Source: Rhizobium sp. L51/94 (GTDB taxonomy: Bacteria > Pseudomonadota > Alphaproteobacteria > Rhizobiales > Rhizobiaceae). Taken from it: 64,000 nucleotides of DNA. Below the pieces are notes generated by a model. The model had not been told where the DNA came from and searched no databases. It saw nothing but the letters and a program-made list of their open reading frames with translations. The stretch is taken from positions 62,001 to 126,000 of the forward strand of contig NZ_CP072141.1 of NCBI RefSeq assembly GCF_019355555.1. The letters are read 5' to 3'. The position numbers and the translations under genes were made by a program. Below are positions 53,653 to 62,830 of this stretch, piece by piece (the stretch's first letter is position 1; each line of letters begins with the position of its first letter).

Positions 53653-54465
53653 CTAACTATCTGCCTGCGTCGGCACCGCAGCGGATTGGTACCAGCGCGT
53701 CTGCGCCCTAGACCGAGGGACGAGCACGTAGGCGAGGCGCCGGAAGAAATCGACGGTGCGGAAAAGATGGGCCGGAAGGCGCTTCCAGGCAGACAGCTTG
53801 GCCGCGCGGTAGTCCCGGCGACGGCCGATCATCGTTTCGCGTCGTGATTTGTTGAAGCCGACGAGATTGGTCTTGCTGGAAAAAACCGAAATATCCATAT
53901 CCCACCCTCGCTCGATGGCGACGTCCCACGGCAAGGACATGACCGCGAGCGACTGGGCTATTTTCTCTGCACCGCGCCGCGTCACCAGATAGCAAGCCGT
54001 AGACCCCTGTGGTCCGAACAGGCAGCGGCCGATAGTGTCACCACGTTCGCTGCGGGCGTGGAAACGAAAGCCTTTCCAGCGGTGATTGACGAGCTTGATC
54101 ATGTCGGCGCCGGGAACAGCACGGCTGGCGGCCAATGCCCTCGCAATGAATTCACCATCAAGCGCAATATCGTCCTCGATGATCACGGCCGCCTCGTTGC
54201 CGCTTGCGATAAACTGGCGTAGCGCCAGCAGGTGGCTTCGGTAGCAGCCGTACTCGCCCGGAAGAATACGCCTGCCATGACGGTTACCGAAGCGCTTCTG
54301 GTCGACGTCGACCCATTGCGCCTCTGGCACCAACAACCCGTCGACGCCCTCCACAAGCTCTATGGCGATGCCGAGTTCACGGCCGCGAGAGCAAACTTCC
54401 TGCAGTCTCTCCTTCGCCCGAGCGATATTGATGAGATAAACCGGAAGAGGCTGCAGGGTGGACAT
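53653..54465 (-). CDS. Glycosyltransferase family 25 (LPS/LOS-type)
   Basis: 270 residues. The N-terminal fold is PLPVYLINIARAKERLQEVC with the conserved N-LxR-type pattern. HRRILPGEYGCYRSHLLALR and the acidic AAVIIEDDIALDGEF (metal or donor site) follow, then FGPQGSTACYLVTRRGAEKI and SLPWDVAIERGWDMDI. GT25 enzymes add galactose or similar sugars to lipooligosaccharide. The start at 54465 has GAGG about 7 bp upstream; the frame continues 20 codons further without such a site. The sugar and acceptor are unknown; no other LPS gene is adjacent. Confidence 0.87.
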   Translation of the reverse strand: MSTLQPLPVYLINIARAKERLQEVCSRGRELGIAIELVEGVDGLLVPEAQWVDVDQKRFGNRHGRRILPGEYGCYRSHLLALRQFIASGNEAAVIIEDDIALDGEFIARALAASRAVPGADMIKLVNHRWKGFRFHARSERGDTIGRCLFGPQGSTACYLVTRRGAEKIAQSLAVMSLPWDVAIERGWDMDISVFSSKTNLVGFNKSRRETMIGRRRDYRAAKLSAWKRLPAHLFRTVDFFRRLAYVLVPRSRAQTRWYQSAAVPTQADS

Positions 54466-54810
54466 AAATGGCCTCGGTACGCGTAAATGAAAGTGGACAG
54501 AGCCGGATGCGCTCAGATCACGCAACCATCCGAATCGATCAGGCGGGCTTCGTGCAGGGCACAGTTAAGAACTCGGCCGCTCCATAACAAGCTGGCGGCG
54601 AGACCGCCACCCTCACACTTTGTTGTTCAAAGCCATTGAATTTTGTTATCCGGGCAAGGTCGCTGTCAGTACAGATTGCAAAACCCAAACGCCCGTTTGA
54701 ACAAACCGCTTTCCCTTTCTATAGTCGCCTCGAACGGACATTCCAATGTCGTCCCTTCCGCTACCCTGGCGGCAGAAGCGACGACCCTATCGACAACGGA
54801 GGAGAAGACG
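54466..54810. other. 345-bp divergent region between the GT25 gene and the dehydrogenase
   Basis: No gene is visible. The right side contains the strong promoter with alternating half-sites described at 54686-54725. The left side (54500-54640) presumably carries the GT25 promoter, but I see no convincing match. No repeats or hairpins stand out. Confidence 0.55.
54686..54725 (+). promoter_or_regulatory. Promoter and operator half-sites for the polyol dehydrogenase gene
   Basis: TTGAAC (54697-54702), an exact 17-bp spacer and TATAGT (54720-54725) form a good sigma-70 promoter. CAAAC-GCCC-GTTTG (54686-54699) and GTTTG-AA-CAAAC (54695-54706) are overlapping inverted repeats covering the -35. This is a typical repressor layout, but the regulator is not adjacent. 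Confidence 0.6.
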
Positions 54811-55857
54811 ATGACGAAGATGCGTGCGCTGGTTCTCGAGCGCCAGCACGAACTGGCCTTGCGCGACATAGACCTGCCTCAGGAAGTCGGCGCCGGACAG
54901 GTGAAGATCAAGATCCACACGGTCGGCGTCTGCGGCTCCGATGTCCACTACTACACCCACGGTCGGATTGGCGGCTTCATCGTCACTGCGCCGATGGTGC
55001 TGGGACACGAGGCAGCTGGCACGGTGGTCGAGATCGGCGCCGGCGTGACCCACCTGAAGATCGGCGATCGCGTCTGCATGGAACCGGGCATTCCCGATGC
55101 CAATTCCCGCGCCAGCCGGCTTGGCATGTATAATGTCGATCCCGCCGTCGTCTTCTGGGCAACCCCGCCGGTCCATGGCGTGCTGACGCCCTATGTGGTG
55201 CACCCGGCCAATTATACCTTCAAGCTGCCCGACAATGTCTCGTTTGCCGAAGGTGCCATGGTCGAGCCATTCGCCGTCGGCATGCAGGCCGCAAGCAAGG
55301 CGCGCATCGCACCCGGCGACACCGCCGTCGTGCTCGGCGCCGGCCCCATCGGGACAATGGTGGCAATTGCAGCGCTTGCCGGTGGCTGCTCGCGCGTCAT
55401 CGTCGCCGATCTCGCCCAGCCGAAGCTCGATATTGCTGCGCAGTATCAGGGGATCATTCCCGTCAACATCCGCGAGACGAAGCTGCTCGACGCGTTGAAC
55501 CTGTTGACCGACGGTTGGGGAGCGGATGTCGTGTTCGAATGCTCCGGCTCACCGAAGGCCTGGGAGACCATCATGGAGCTGCCACGTCCGGGTGGAGCAA
55601 TCGTTGCCGTCGGCCTGCCGGTTGCACCTGTTGCCATCGACGTCTCGATCGCCACCACCAAAGAGGTGCGGATCGAGACAGTGTTCCGCTATGCGCACCA
55701 GTACGACCGTGCCATCGCCCTGATCGGCTCCGGACGCGTGGACCTGAAACCGCTGATTTCCGAGACTTTCGGCTTCGAACAATCCATTCAGGCTTTCGAG
55801 CGCGCCGCAGAAGGCCGGCCCAGCGACGTCAAGCTGCAGATTGTCATGGACCAGTAG
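54811..55857 (+). CDS. Zinc-type NAD-dependent polyol dehydrogenase (xylitol/sorbitol dehydrogenase)
   Basis: 348 residues of the medium-chain family. Catalytic zinc ligands Cys41 ([13 protein letters not shown]), His66-Glu67 (GHEAAG) and Glu152 ([12 protein letters not shown]). Nucleotide motif [15 protein letters not shown] followed by an Asp ([12 protein letters not shown]), suggesting NAD. The four structural-zinc cysteines normally found between about 95 and 115 are absent (only [20 protein letters not shown]). Likely oxidises xylitol or another polyol to the ketose. GGAGGAG at 54798-54804 fixes the start. A single gene behind its own promoter. Confidence 0.87.
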   Translation: MTKMRALVLERQHELALRDIDLPQEVGAGQVKIKIHTVGVCGSDVHYYTHGRIGGFIVTAPMVLGHEAAGTVVEIGAGVTHLKIGDRVCMEPGIPDANSRASRLGMYNVDPAVVFWATPPVHGVLTPYVVHPANYTFKLPDNVSFAEGAMVEPFAVGMQAASKARIAPGDTAVVLGAGPIGTMVAIAALAGGCSRVIVADLAQPKLDIAAQYQGIIPVNIRETKLLDALNLLTDGWGADVVFECSGSPKAWETIMELPRPGGAIVAVGLPVAPVAIDVSIATTKEVRIETVFRYAHQYDRAIALIGSGRVDLKPLISETFGFEQSIQAFERAAEGRPSDVKLQIVMDQ

Positions 55858-55870
55858 GAGAAAGCCAAAA

Positions 55871-55893
55871 GCCCGCACGACATCCGTGCGGGC
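55871..55893. terminator. Bidirectional terminator between polyol dehydrogenase and Bcr exporter
   Basis: GCCCGCACG (55871-55879) pairs with CGTGCGGGC (55885-55893), a perfect 9-bp stem with a 5-nt loop. On the minus strand TTTTGGCTTT follows; on the plus strand ATTTG. Lies between convergent stop codons. Confidence 0.75.
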
Positions 55894-55920
55894 ATTTGCA
55901 GAAAGGCGCTTAAAAGCCTG

Positions 55921-57123
55921 CTATTCGGCGGCCGCTTTGACGCCGCTGGCGTGTCGACCCATCGTCAGCTGTGCAAGCAAGAATGCAGTCACTGCAGCGC
56001 AGGCGATGGCTACCGTCATCGGCACGGCTGTTCCGTTGGCAAACAGGCTGGCCAGCACCATCGCAATCGCGCCGGTGGTGAACTGCAGCGTGCCCATCAG
56101 CGCCGAGGCCGTGCCGGCGATGGCACCATGCTCCTCGAGTGCGAGCACCGCCGTCGTCGGGATGACAAGGCCGAGAAATCCAAATCCGACGAACAGAAGG
56201 ACGACCAGCACCGGAAGTTGCTCGAAGCCGAGGCTCATCGCTGCGACCAGAGCAACCATCGACGCAGCAAAGCCCGTGACGGCGAAGCGCATGACACGCA
56301 CAAGCCCATAACGCTGGCCAAGCCGGCCCGTCAGCTGCGACACAGCAAAGAACGACACCGCGTTGACGGAGAAGGCAAAGCTGTATTCGGTCGGTGTCAG
56401 TCCATAGTGGTTGATCAGCACGAAGGGCGAGTTGGCGAGATAGACCAGGAAGCTGGAAATGCCGAAACTGCCGATGAGGGACAGCGTCATGAACGTCCGA
56501 TCTCCGAGCAGATAGACATAGGCCGCCATCGCGCTGCGGAAACTGCTGCCGGCGCGGTCTTCTCTGGAGCGGGTTTCGGAAAGCTGCGTCGAGAGCAGGA
56601 CCAGGCCAATGAAGGCAGCGATGGTCACAGCCCAGAAGACACCGCGCCAGCCGAAGAAGGCAATGACCGCGCTGCCGGTCAGGGGCGCCAGGATTGGCGA
56701 TATGCTGAACACCAGCATCAGCAGAGACATAAGCCGCGCTGCCTCCACACCGACATGCATGTCGCGGACAACCGCCCGTGGCACCACCATGCCGGCGGCG
56801 CCGCCGATGCCCTGAAGGAAGCGGAAGGCGATCAGCATTTCGATATTGGTAGCCAGAGCGCAGCCGATGCTGGCGACGGCAAACAGACCGATGCCGATAT
56901 AAAGTGGCGCCTTGCGGCCGTACATGTCAGCCAGCGGACCGTAGAGCAGTTGAAATGCAGCGAAGGGAATGAAGAAGGCAAGCAGGCTCATCTGAACCAG
57001 ATTGTCCGGCGCACCGAGGTCATGGCCAATGGATGGCAGCGCCGGCAGGTACATGTCGATGGCAAAAGGCCCGATTGCTGACAAAAGGCCAAGAATCAGC
57101 GCGATGCGAAAGAAGGGTGTCAT
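55921..57123 (-). CDS. Bcr/CflA-family multidrug exporter (MFS)
   Basis: 400 residues with 12 hydrophobic segments. Bcr/CflA hallmarks: ALILGLLSAIGPFAIDMYLPALPSI at the start, MSLLAFFIPFAAFQLLYGPLADMYGRK (motif A), and FRFLQGIGGAAGMVVPRAVVRD. Expected to export drugs such as bicyclomycin or sulfonamides, or small metabolites, by proton antiport. It is divergent from a TetR repressor across a region with two tandem operators, so expression is probably induced by substrate. Confidence 0.93.
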   Translation of the reverse strand: MTPFFRIALILGLLSAIGPFAIDMYLPALPSIGHDLGAPDNLVQMSLLAFFIPFAAFQLLYGPLADMYGRKAPLYIGIGLFAVASIGCALATNIEMLIAFRFLQGIGGAAGMVVPRAVVRDMHVGVEAARLMSLLMLVFSISPILAPLTGSAVIAFFGWRGVFWAVTIAAFIGLVLLSTQLSETRSREDRAGSSFRSAMAAYVYLLGDRTFMTLSLIGSFGISSFLVYLANSPFVLINHYGLTPTEYSFAFSVNAVSFFAVSQLTGRLGQRYGLVRVMRFAVTGFAASMVALVAAMSLGFEQLPVLVVLLFVGFGFLGLVIPTTAVLALEEHGAIAGTASALMGTLQFTTGAIAMVLASLFANGTAVPMTVAIACAAVTAFLLAQLTMGRHASGVKAAAE

Positions 57124-57211
57124 GGGGCGAATACTCTCGAAAATTGGATAGGGGCCGCTTTCGCTGGAAGCGCGGTAACAGATGCCGGATGCGGTACAGG
57201 CCGGTCACATT

Positions 57212-57229
57212 TTGGACACTGGTGTCAAA
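57212..57229. promoter_or_regulatory. Operator copy A for the Bcr/TetR pair
   Basis: TTGGACA-CTGG-TGTCAAA, an imperfect 7-bp inverted repeat with a 4-bp spacer. It abuts directly on copy B, which has the same geometry, in the 151-bp divergent region. Confidence 0.7.
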
Positions 57230-57247
57230 TTAGACAGACTTGTCTAA
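57230..57247. promoter_or_regulatory. Operator copy B for the Bcr/TetR pair
   Basis: TTAGACA-GACT-TGTCTAA, a perfect 7-bp inverted repeat with a 4-bp spacer, immediately after copy A. The TetR start codon is 28 bp further on, so the site probably overlaps the tetR promoter. Confidence 0.8.
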
Positions 57248-57274
57248 AACGTCAATGCGACTTACTCTCCGATC

Positions 57275-57934
57275 ATGACAAATGCGCGAACTGCACCACC
57301 GCAAACCATTTCAGACGTCCGGCGTGGGCTTTCGACCAAGCGGGTCTCCGTTCTCACGGCTGCAACAGAGGTTTTCTGCCGCGAAGGTTTTTCCGGCGCC
57401 TGCATCGATGAAATCGCCGAGCAGGCGGGTGTGTCGCGCCAGACGATCTACAACCACTACCGCGACAAGGAAGCACTCTTTGTCGCGATCGTCGAAGACA
57501 TCACGGCGCGCACCGTAGAGGCGCTTTCATCGACGATCGCCACCTTTCCAGACATGCCAGCCGACATAGAGGCGGAAATGACTGCGTTGGTGTCCCTGTT
57601 GGTGCGCAACTGCCTCTGCAACCGCGATGGCCGTTTTATGCACAAGCTGCTGCAATCCGAAGGCGAGCGGTATCCGCAGCTGTTCGCGACGTGGCGCCAA
57701 AAGGGCTCGGGCTTGCCGGCCGAGGCCGTCTCTGGGCTTTTCACGCGCATCGCCAAAGCGGGTCTACTGGATATCGACGATGCAGACCTCGCGGCCCGGC
57801 AATTTCTGGCGCTCATCCATGCAGACTTGCAGACGACAACCTTGTTCGGCGGCATTCCCGAAGATGAAGATGTGGCGCGAGCAGCCCGCAACGCCGTGCG
57901 TACATTTCTCCGCGCCTACTCCGTACCGGCATAA
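57275..57934 (+). CDS. TetR/AcrR-family repressor of the Bcr exporter
   Basis: 219 residues. DNA-binding domain about 17-70 (KRVSVLTAATEVFCREGFSG, then IDEIAEQAGVSRQTIYNHYR, DKEALFVAIVED). The C-terminal domain is of the AefR-like/TetR_C type (RNCLCNRDGRFMHKLLQSEG ... DLAARQFLALIHADLQTTTLFGG). Divergent from the Bcr exporter, with two contiguous 18-bp operators between them, so repression of both genes is likely. The ligand is unknown. Confidence 0.88.
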   Translation: MTNARTAPPQTISDVRRGLSTKRVSVLTAATEVFCREGFSGACIDEIAEQAGVSRQTIYNHYRDKEALFVAIVEDITARTVEALSSTIATFPDMPADIEAEMTALVSLLVRNCLCNRDGRFMHKLLQSEGERYPQLFATWRQKGSGLPAEAVSGLFTRIAKAGLLDIDDADLAARQFLALIHADLQTTTLFGGIPEDEDVARAARNAVRTFLRAYSVPA

Positions 57935-58021
57935 GGCCGCAGTCCGGCTTGAGGTAGGGTAGAAAACAAGGCGCCCATATCGTCGTCACATTGACGCGGT
58001 CACATCAGGCGCCTGAAAGTA

Positions 58022-58243
58022 TCAGGCGTCCGGCAAGTCGATCTTCAGGGCAGATGCAATTCGCTTGATTTTGAGCGGATCAGTGTCGGTGCCGGCCTCT
58101 ATGGCGACGATTTCGTCAACTGTCAGTCCAACTGTCTCGGCCAGATCGTCGACGCTGTAGCCGAATGAGCCGCGCGTAATGCGAATTCGCGTTCCGACAT
58201 CGGCGAGCTGGGCGGACGGTGTGTCATGGATGGGGTTGGACAT
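58022..58243 (-). CDS. Small XRE-like helix-turn-helix protein
   Basis: 73 residues. The core is GTRIRITRGSFGYSVDDLAETVGLTVDEIVAIEAGTDTDP followed by LKIKRIASALKIDL, the size and pattern of a Cro/C1-type DNA-binding domain. AAGGAG precedes the ATG at 58243, so the longer frame is not used. It stands alone between the TetR gene and the RND pump, with no toxin, phage or partner gene next to it. Target unknown. Confidence 0.75.
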   Translation of the reverse strand: MSNPIHDTPSAQLADVGTRIRITRGSFGYSVDDLAETVGLTVDEIVAIEAGTDTDPLKIKRIASALKIDLPDA

Positions 58244-58468
58244 GGAGTTCTCCTTCGCCGCCGGTGATCGTGCTCGACCGCTGGCGACATCGTTTACCAA
58301 TGCCGACCCTCTTTATTGCCGCAATATCGAATCGGCAAGCAGAATTGCTGCAGAGCACAAAAGGATTGCCCGCCGGTTAACCGGGCCGCCGCCGTCCCCA
58401 ATGTCACGCCGGTTCGCCGAATCATGAGGAAAACAACGCTTCTAGACGCTGTTAAAACCAAGCGAAGC

Positions 58469-61400
58469 CTACTCCGCAGCCATTGCCGGCGGCATCGGAT
58501 GTTGCTGTTCGTCCACCGTCCCGGCCTCGTTCTTGCCGGCCTTTAATTTCGGCTCCTTGCCAAAGAACAGGGCGTAGGCGGCGGGCAAGACGATGATCGT
58601 CAGGACGGTTGCCACCAGGATACCGCCCATCATCGCATAGGCGAGCGGGCCCCAGAACACGCCGCGCGAAATCGGGATCAGCGCCAGTACGGCGGTGAGC
58701 GCGGTCAGCATGATCGGCCGGAAACGACGCACGGCCGAGCCGATGATCGCCTCCTGGCGCTCCATGCCCATAGCGATATCCTGGTCGATCTGGTCGATGA
58801 GGATGATCGAGTTGCGGATGATGATACCGAGCAGCGCGATGACACCGAGAATGGCAACGAACCCGAACGGCGCACCGCTGATCAGGAGCGCAGCCGCAGC
58901 CCCGATGATGCCGAGCGGTCCAGTCGCCAGCACCAGCATCGCCTTGCCGAAGTGCTGCAACTGGATCATCAGGAGCACGACGATGACGAGCAGCATGATC
59001 GGCGCCTTGGCGGCAATGGAGGCCTGGCTTTCCGCCGCATCCTCGGTACCACCCTGCACCTCGATCTGATAGCCGGGCGGCAGGCTGTCGCGGAGCGGCT
59101 TCAGGTCGGCGTAGAGTTTTGTCGTCACGTCGTTTGCCTGCACATCGTCGGGCAGCGTAGCCCGCACCGTGATCGTCGGCAGGCGGTCGCGGCGCCATTC
59201 CAGCCCCAGCGTCATGGTCGGCACGACCTTTGCCACCTGCGACAGCGGCACGAAACCGCCGGCATCGCTCGGCACGGAGATGGAATTGACCGCCGACAGC
59301 AGATGCCGATTGGCTTCCGGCTCGCGTGCCACGATCGACACGGTCTCTTCGCCTTCGCGGAAGTCGCCGAGCGAGGCCCCCGTGACGGCAGCGGCCAGTA
59401 CCTGGCGAATGCGCTGCGACGTGACGCCGAGGGCCCGTGCCCGATCCTGATCGATCACCAGGCGCATTTCCGGCACCGGCTCGAGCCAGTCGTCGTGGAT
59501 CGCACCCATGCGGGGATCGGCGGCGAAACGCTGCTTTACCTGGTCGGCGATACGACGAACCTCGAGGCGGTCGGGGCCAAGCACGCGCATCTGCACGGGC
59601 CATCCGGTCGGCGGACCGAGGAACAGCCGGTCGACCTTGGCGCGGATGTCCGGAAAGTCGGCGGCGAGAATGCCGCGCAGCTTGATGATCAGCCGCTCGC
59701 GGGCGGGTTCGTCGTTGGCAAGCACGAGCAATTGCGCGAAGTTCGGATTGATAAGCTGCTGGTCGAGCGGCAGGAAAAAGCGCGGAGCGCCCTCGCCGAT
59801 GTAGCTGGCAACAAAGCGCTTGTCCTTGTCGTCGGCAATCCGGGCCTCCAGCGCCGCCGCCTGCTTTTCAACCTCGGCGATGCTGGTGCCCTCAGGCAGC
59901 CAGAGGTCGACAAGGATCTCAGGCCGCGACGATTGCGGAAAGAAATTCTGCGGAATGAACTGGAAGGCCCAGAGACTGGTGCCGAAGGTCAGCAGCGTCA
60001 ACGCCAGCACGATGATCCGATGCCGCACGGCCCAGCCGACAGTGCCGCGCAGGCGACGGTAGAAGCGGGTATCGAAGACGTCGTGATGGCTGCCCGCATG
60101 ATGCCGCTGCTTGAGGATCATGTAGCCGAGCCACGGTGTAAAATAGACGGCGACGAACCAGGATGTCACCAGCGCGATGCCGACCACATAGAACAGGGTG
60201 CGGACATACTCGCCGGCGGTAGACGCTGCAAAGCCGACCGGGATGAAGCCTGCCGTGGTGATCAGCGTTCCTGTCAGCATCGGGAATGCGGTTGATGTAT
60301 AGGCAAAGCTGGCGGCGTCGAGCTTGACCATGCCCTCCTCCAGCTTGCGCTCCATCAGTTCGACAACGATCATGGCATCGTCGACCAGAAGACCGAGCGC
60401 AATGATCAGCGCACCCAGTGAGATGCGCTGCAGGTCGATGCCGAATTCGTACATGATGGCAAAGGTCGCGGCCAGCACCAGCGGAATGGCGATGGCAATC
60501 ACCAGACCCGAGCGCCAGCCGATCGACACGAAGGAGACGATCAGCACGATGACGAGCGCTTCGCCCAGCGCATGCATGAATTCGCTGACCGCGTCGGTGA
60601 CGACATCGGGCTGGTTGGCGATCTGGTCAACGGCGACGCCGAGCGGCAGCGACGATTCGAACCGCTGGTAAACGGCATCGACGGAATGGCCGACGTCGGT
60701 GACTTTGTAGCCCTTGGCCATGACCACGCCGACCTGCACGCTCTCATGGCCGTTATATTTGAATTTGGCCGTGTAGGGGTCCTGCAGCCCCGCATAGACG
60801 GTGGCAATGTCGCCGAGACGCGTCACCTGGTCTCCGGCCTTCAACCTCAACTCACGGATATCTTCGATCTTCCTGACATCGCCCTCGACGGAAATGCGCA
60901 CCGACCTCAAGCCGGTATCGACGGAGCCGGCCGAATCGACGCTGTTCTGGCCCGTGACGGCAGCACGAAGGGTATCGAGCGTCAGTCCGCGCTCGGCCAG
61001 CGCCTTCGACGAGACGTCGATGTAGATTCTCTCGGGCTGGTCGCCGATGATCACCGCTTTTTCGACGCCCGGCACGGTTAGCAGCATGTCCCGCGCCTGG
61101 ATGGCGAACTTCTTCAGCTCCGGATAGCTGTAGCCAGTGCCGCTGATCGAATGGAGCGTGATGAAGGTGTCGCCGAATTCATCGTTGAAATAGGGTCCGA
61201 GGAGGCCCGACGGCAGCTCGCTCTGGATATCGCCGACCTTCTTGCGCACCTGATAGAAAGCGTCGTTCACCTCGGCCGCGTTGGTGTCGCCCTTGACCTG
61301 GACAGTGATGATGGCGCTGCCGGCGCGGGTGTATGATTTTACCCAGTCGAGATGCGGCGTCTCCTGCAGTTTGCGCTCGATCTTGTTGACCACCTGGTCT

Positions 61401-61612
61401 TCCATCTCGTCAATCGACGCACCGGGCCAGATGGCCTGCACCACCATGACGCGGAAGGTAAAGTCGGGATCTTCCTTCTGGCCCATGTGGGTCAGGCCGA
61501 GGGCTCCGGCGATGATGATCAGCCCGAACAGGAAGCGGGCGATACTCGGATGGCCGATTGCCCAGCGCGAGAGATTGAATGGCTGCTTTTGTTCAGTGGG
61601 TGTGGTCATCAT
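58469..61612 (-). CDS. RND-family efflux permease (AcrB/MdtB type)
   Basis: About 1047 residues, the normal RND length. Twelve membrane helices with two large periplasmic loops. Helix 1 is IARFLFGLIIIAGALGLTHMG; the periplasmic start KEDPDFTFRVMVVQAIWPGAS and the proton-relay acidic pair in ISLGALIIALGLLVDDAMIVV are visible. The C-terminal half repeats the design (FVAILGVIALLGIIIRNSIIL). It is fed by the lipoprotein adaptor encoded just upstream. An ATG cluster at 61618-61609 leaves the exact start open. No outer-membrane channel gene follows, so it likely uses a TolC from elsewhere. Confidence 0.93.
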   Translation of the reverse strand: MMTTPTEQKQPFNLSRWAIGHPSIARFLFGLIIIAGALGLTHMGQKEDPDFTFRVMVVQAIWPGASIDEMEDQVVNKIERKLQETPHLDWVKSYTRAGSAIITVQVKGDTNAAEVNDAFYQVRKKVGDIQSELPSGLLGPYFNDEFGDTFITLHSISGTGYSYPELKKFAIQARDMLLTVPGVEKAVIIGDQPERIYIDVSSKALAERGLTLDTLRAAVTGQNSVDSAGSVDTGLRSVRISVEGDVRKIEDIRELRLKAGDQVTRLGDIATVYAGLQDPYTAKFKYNGHESVQVGVVMAKGYKVTDVGHSVDAVYQRFESSLPLGVAVDQIANQPDVVTDAVSEFMHALGEALVIVLIVSFVSIGWRSGLVIAIAIPLVLAATFAIMYEFGIDLQRISLGALIIALGLLVDDAMIVVELMERKLEEGMVKLDAASFAYTSTAFPMLTGTLITTAGFIPVGFAASTAGEYVRTLFYVVGIALVTSWFVAVYFTPWLGYMILKQRHHAGSHHDVFDTRFYRRLRGTVGWAVRHRIIVLALTLLTFGTSLWAFQFIPQNFFPQSSRPEILVDLWLPEGTSIAEVEKQAAALEARIADDKDKRFVASYIGEGAPRFFLPLDQQLINPNFAQLLVLANDEPARERLIIKLRGILAADFPDIRAKVDRLFLGPPTGWPVQMRVLGPDRLEVRRIADQVKQRFAADPRMGAIHDDWLEPVPEMRLVIDQDRARALGVTSQRIRQVLAAAVTGASLGDFREGEETVSIVAREPEANRHLLSAVNSISVPSDAGGFVPLSQVAKVVPTMTLGLEWRRDRLPTITVRATLPDDVQANDVTTKLYADLKPLRDSLPPGYQIEVQGGTEDAAESQASIAAKAPIMLLVIVVLLMIQLQHFGKAMLVLATGPLGIIGAAAALLISGAPFGFVAILGVIALLGIIIRNSIILIDQIDQDIAMGMERQEAIIGSAVRRFRPIMLTALTAVLALIPISRGVFWGPLAYAMMGGILVATVLTIIVLPAAYALFFGKEPKLKAGKNEAGTVDEQQHPMPPAMAAE

Positions 61613-61634
61613 CTTCATCCGCTTTCGAGTGCGA

Positions 61635-62786
61635 TCAGCGCATGACGGCCGCAGACGCAGCAGCGTCCACAGGCTCTGCGGCGGCGGCCTGCTGTCCACT
61701 GCCATCGGGTAGCTTGACCTGCATGTTTTCGGCCATGAACTGCGTGCCAGCGGCGACGACGAGATCGCCGGCCTTCAGGCCATCGGAGACCCGGACGCCG
61801 ACCCCGGTAAACTCGGCAAGCCTGACGTCCTGCGCATGCACGGTGGCCGTTGTCCTGTCGACCAGCCAGACGACCTTGCGTCCGTCCTTCTCGGCCAGCG
61901 CACTGAGCGGTATGGACACGAAAGGCACGGCGTTTTCCGCTGTCGCCTCGACGGTAGAAGTCATCCCGAGAAGCACGCGCGGGTCGTTCGGCAGGCTGAT
62001 CCGGACTGAGAACGTGCGCGATTGCGTATCGGCGCTGCCGGAGACCTCGCGCACCTTGCCATCGAACACGAGGCCGTCGTTCGCCCAGAAACGGGCCTTG
62101 ACCGTCTTGCCGACGCTGAACTGGCCAACATCGGTTTCCGGCACGGCAATAGCGACTTCCTTCTCTCCGTCGACCGCAACGGTGATCACCGGCGTGCCAG
62201 TGCTGACCACCTGGCCGACATCGGCATTGACGGCGGTGACGATGCCATTGAGATCCGATGCGAGACTGGCATAGGCGACCTGATTCTTGGCCTCGTCGAG
62301 CGACGAGATGGCCGAATCGCGCGTTGCGACGGCCTGGTCGTAAGCCAGCTGTGCCTGCTCGAGTTGCGACTTCGAGGAGACGTTCTTATCGAACAGCTGC
62401 TGGGCGCGATCGCGAGAAAGCGTTGCGGTCTGGACCTGCTTCTCGGCGGAAAGACGATCCGCCTCAGCGCGCTTGACCGCCAATGCGTAGTCCGTGGCAT
62501 CGATTTTCGCCAGCACATCGCCCGGCTTCACCCGCTGACCGATATCGACGCGCCGCTCGACGATCTTGCCGCTGACGCGAAAGCCGAGGTTCATCTCGGT
62601 TCGGGCCCGCACGGAGCCGGAATAATCCAGTGTCCGCGTTGTTTCCGCCTTGGCAATCTCGACGACCTTGACAGGGCGAATGACAGGCTTGGTCTCGGCC
62701 TGCTTCTCGTTGCAGCCGGAAATGACGGCAGCAGCGATGAGGAGGACAAAGGCGGATGAAAGGCGCAGTTTGATGGGCGAAATCAT
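61635..62786 (-). CDS. RND efflux periplasmic adaptor lipoprotein (AcrA-like)
   Basis: 383 residues. Lipoprotein signal with cleavage before Cys at about 25 (LSSAFVLLIAAAVISGCNEK). The first lipoyl half is MNLGFRVSGKIVERRVDIGQRVKPGDVLAKID, then a short coiled coil (RLSAEKQVQTATLSRDRAQQ), the second lipoyl half (YASLASDLNGIVTAVNADVG) and beta-barrel domains. GGAG is 8 bp before the ATG at 62786. It bridges the RND permease to an outer-membrane channel. The permease gene begins 22 bp downstream. Confidence 0.92.
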   Translation of the reverse strand: MISPIKLRLSSAFVLLIAAAVISGCNEKQAETKPVIRPVKVVEIAKAETTRTLDYSGSVRARTEMNLGFRVSGKIVERRVDIGQRVKPGDVLAKIDATDYALAVKRAEADRLSAEKQVQTATLSRDRAQQLFDKNVSSKSQLEQAQLAYDQAVATRDSAISSLDEAKNQVAYASLASDLNGIVTAVNADVGQVVSTGTPVITVAVDGEKEVAIAVPETDVGQFSVGKTVKARFWANDGLVFDGKVREVSGSADTQSRTFSVRISLPNDPRVLLGMTSTVEATAENAVPFVSIPLSALAEKDGRKVVWLVDRTTATVHAQDVRLAEFTGVGVRVSDGLKAGDLVVAAGTQFMAENMQVKLPDGSGQQAAAAEPVDAAASAAVMR

Positions 62787-62830
62787 GATCGCACTCCTCG
62801 GTCGACGGCGGATGGACGGCAGCAGGCAAA

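Noticed and set aside
58952..60295. 447-codon plus-strand frame opposite the RND permease
   Set aside because: Antisense to a confidently identified pump gene.
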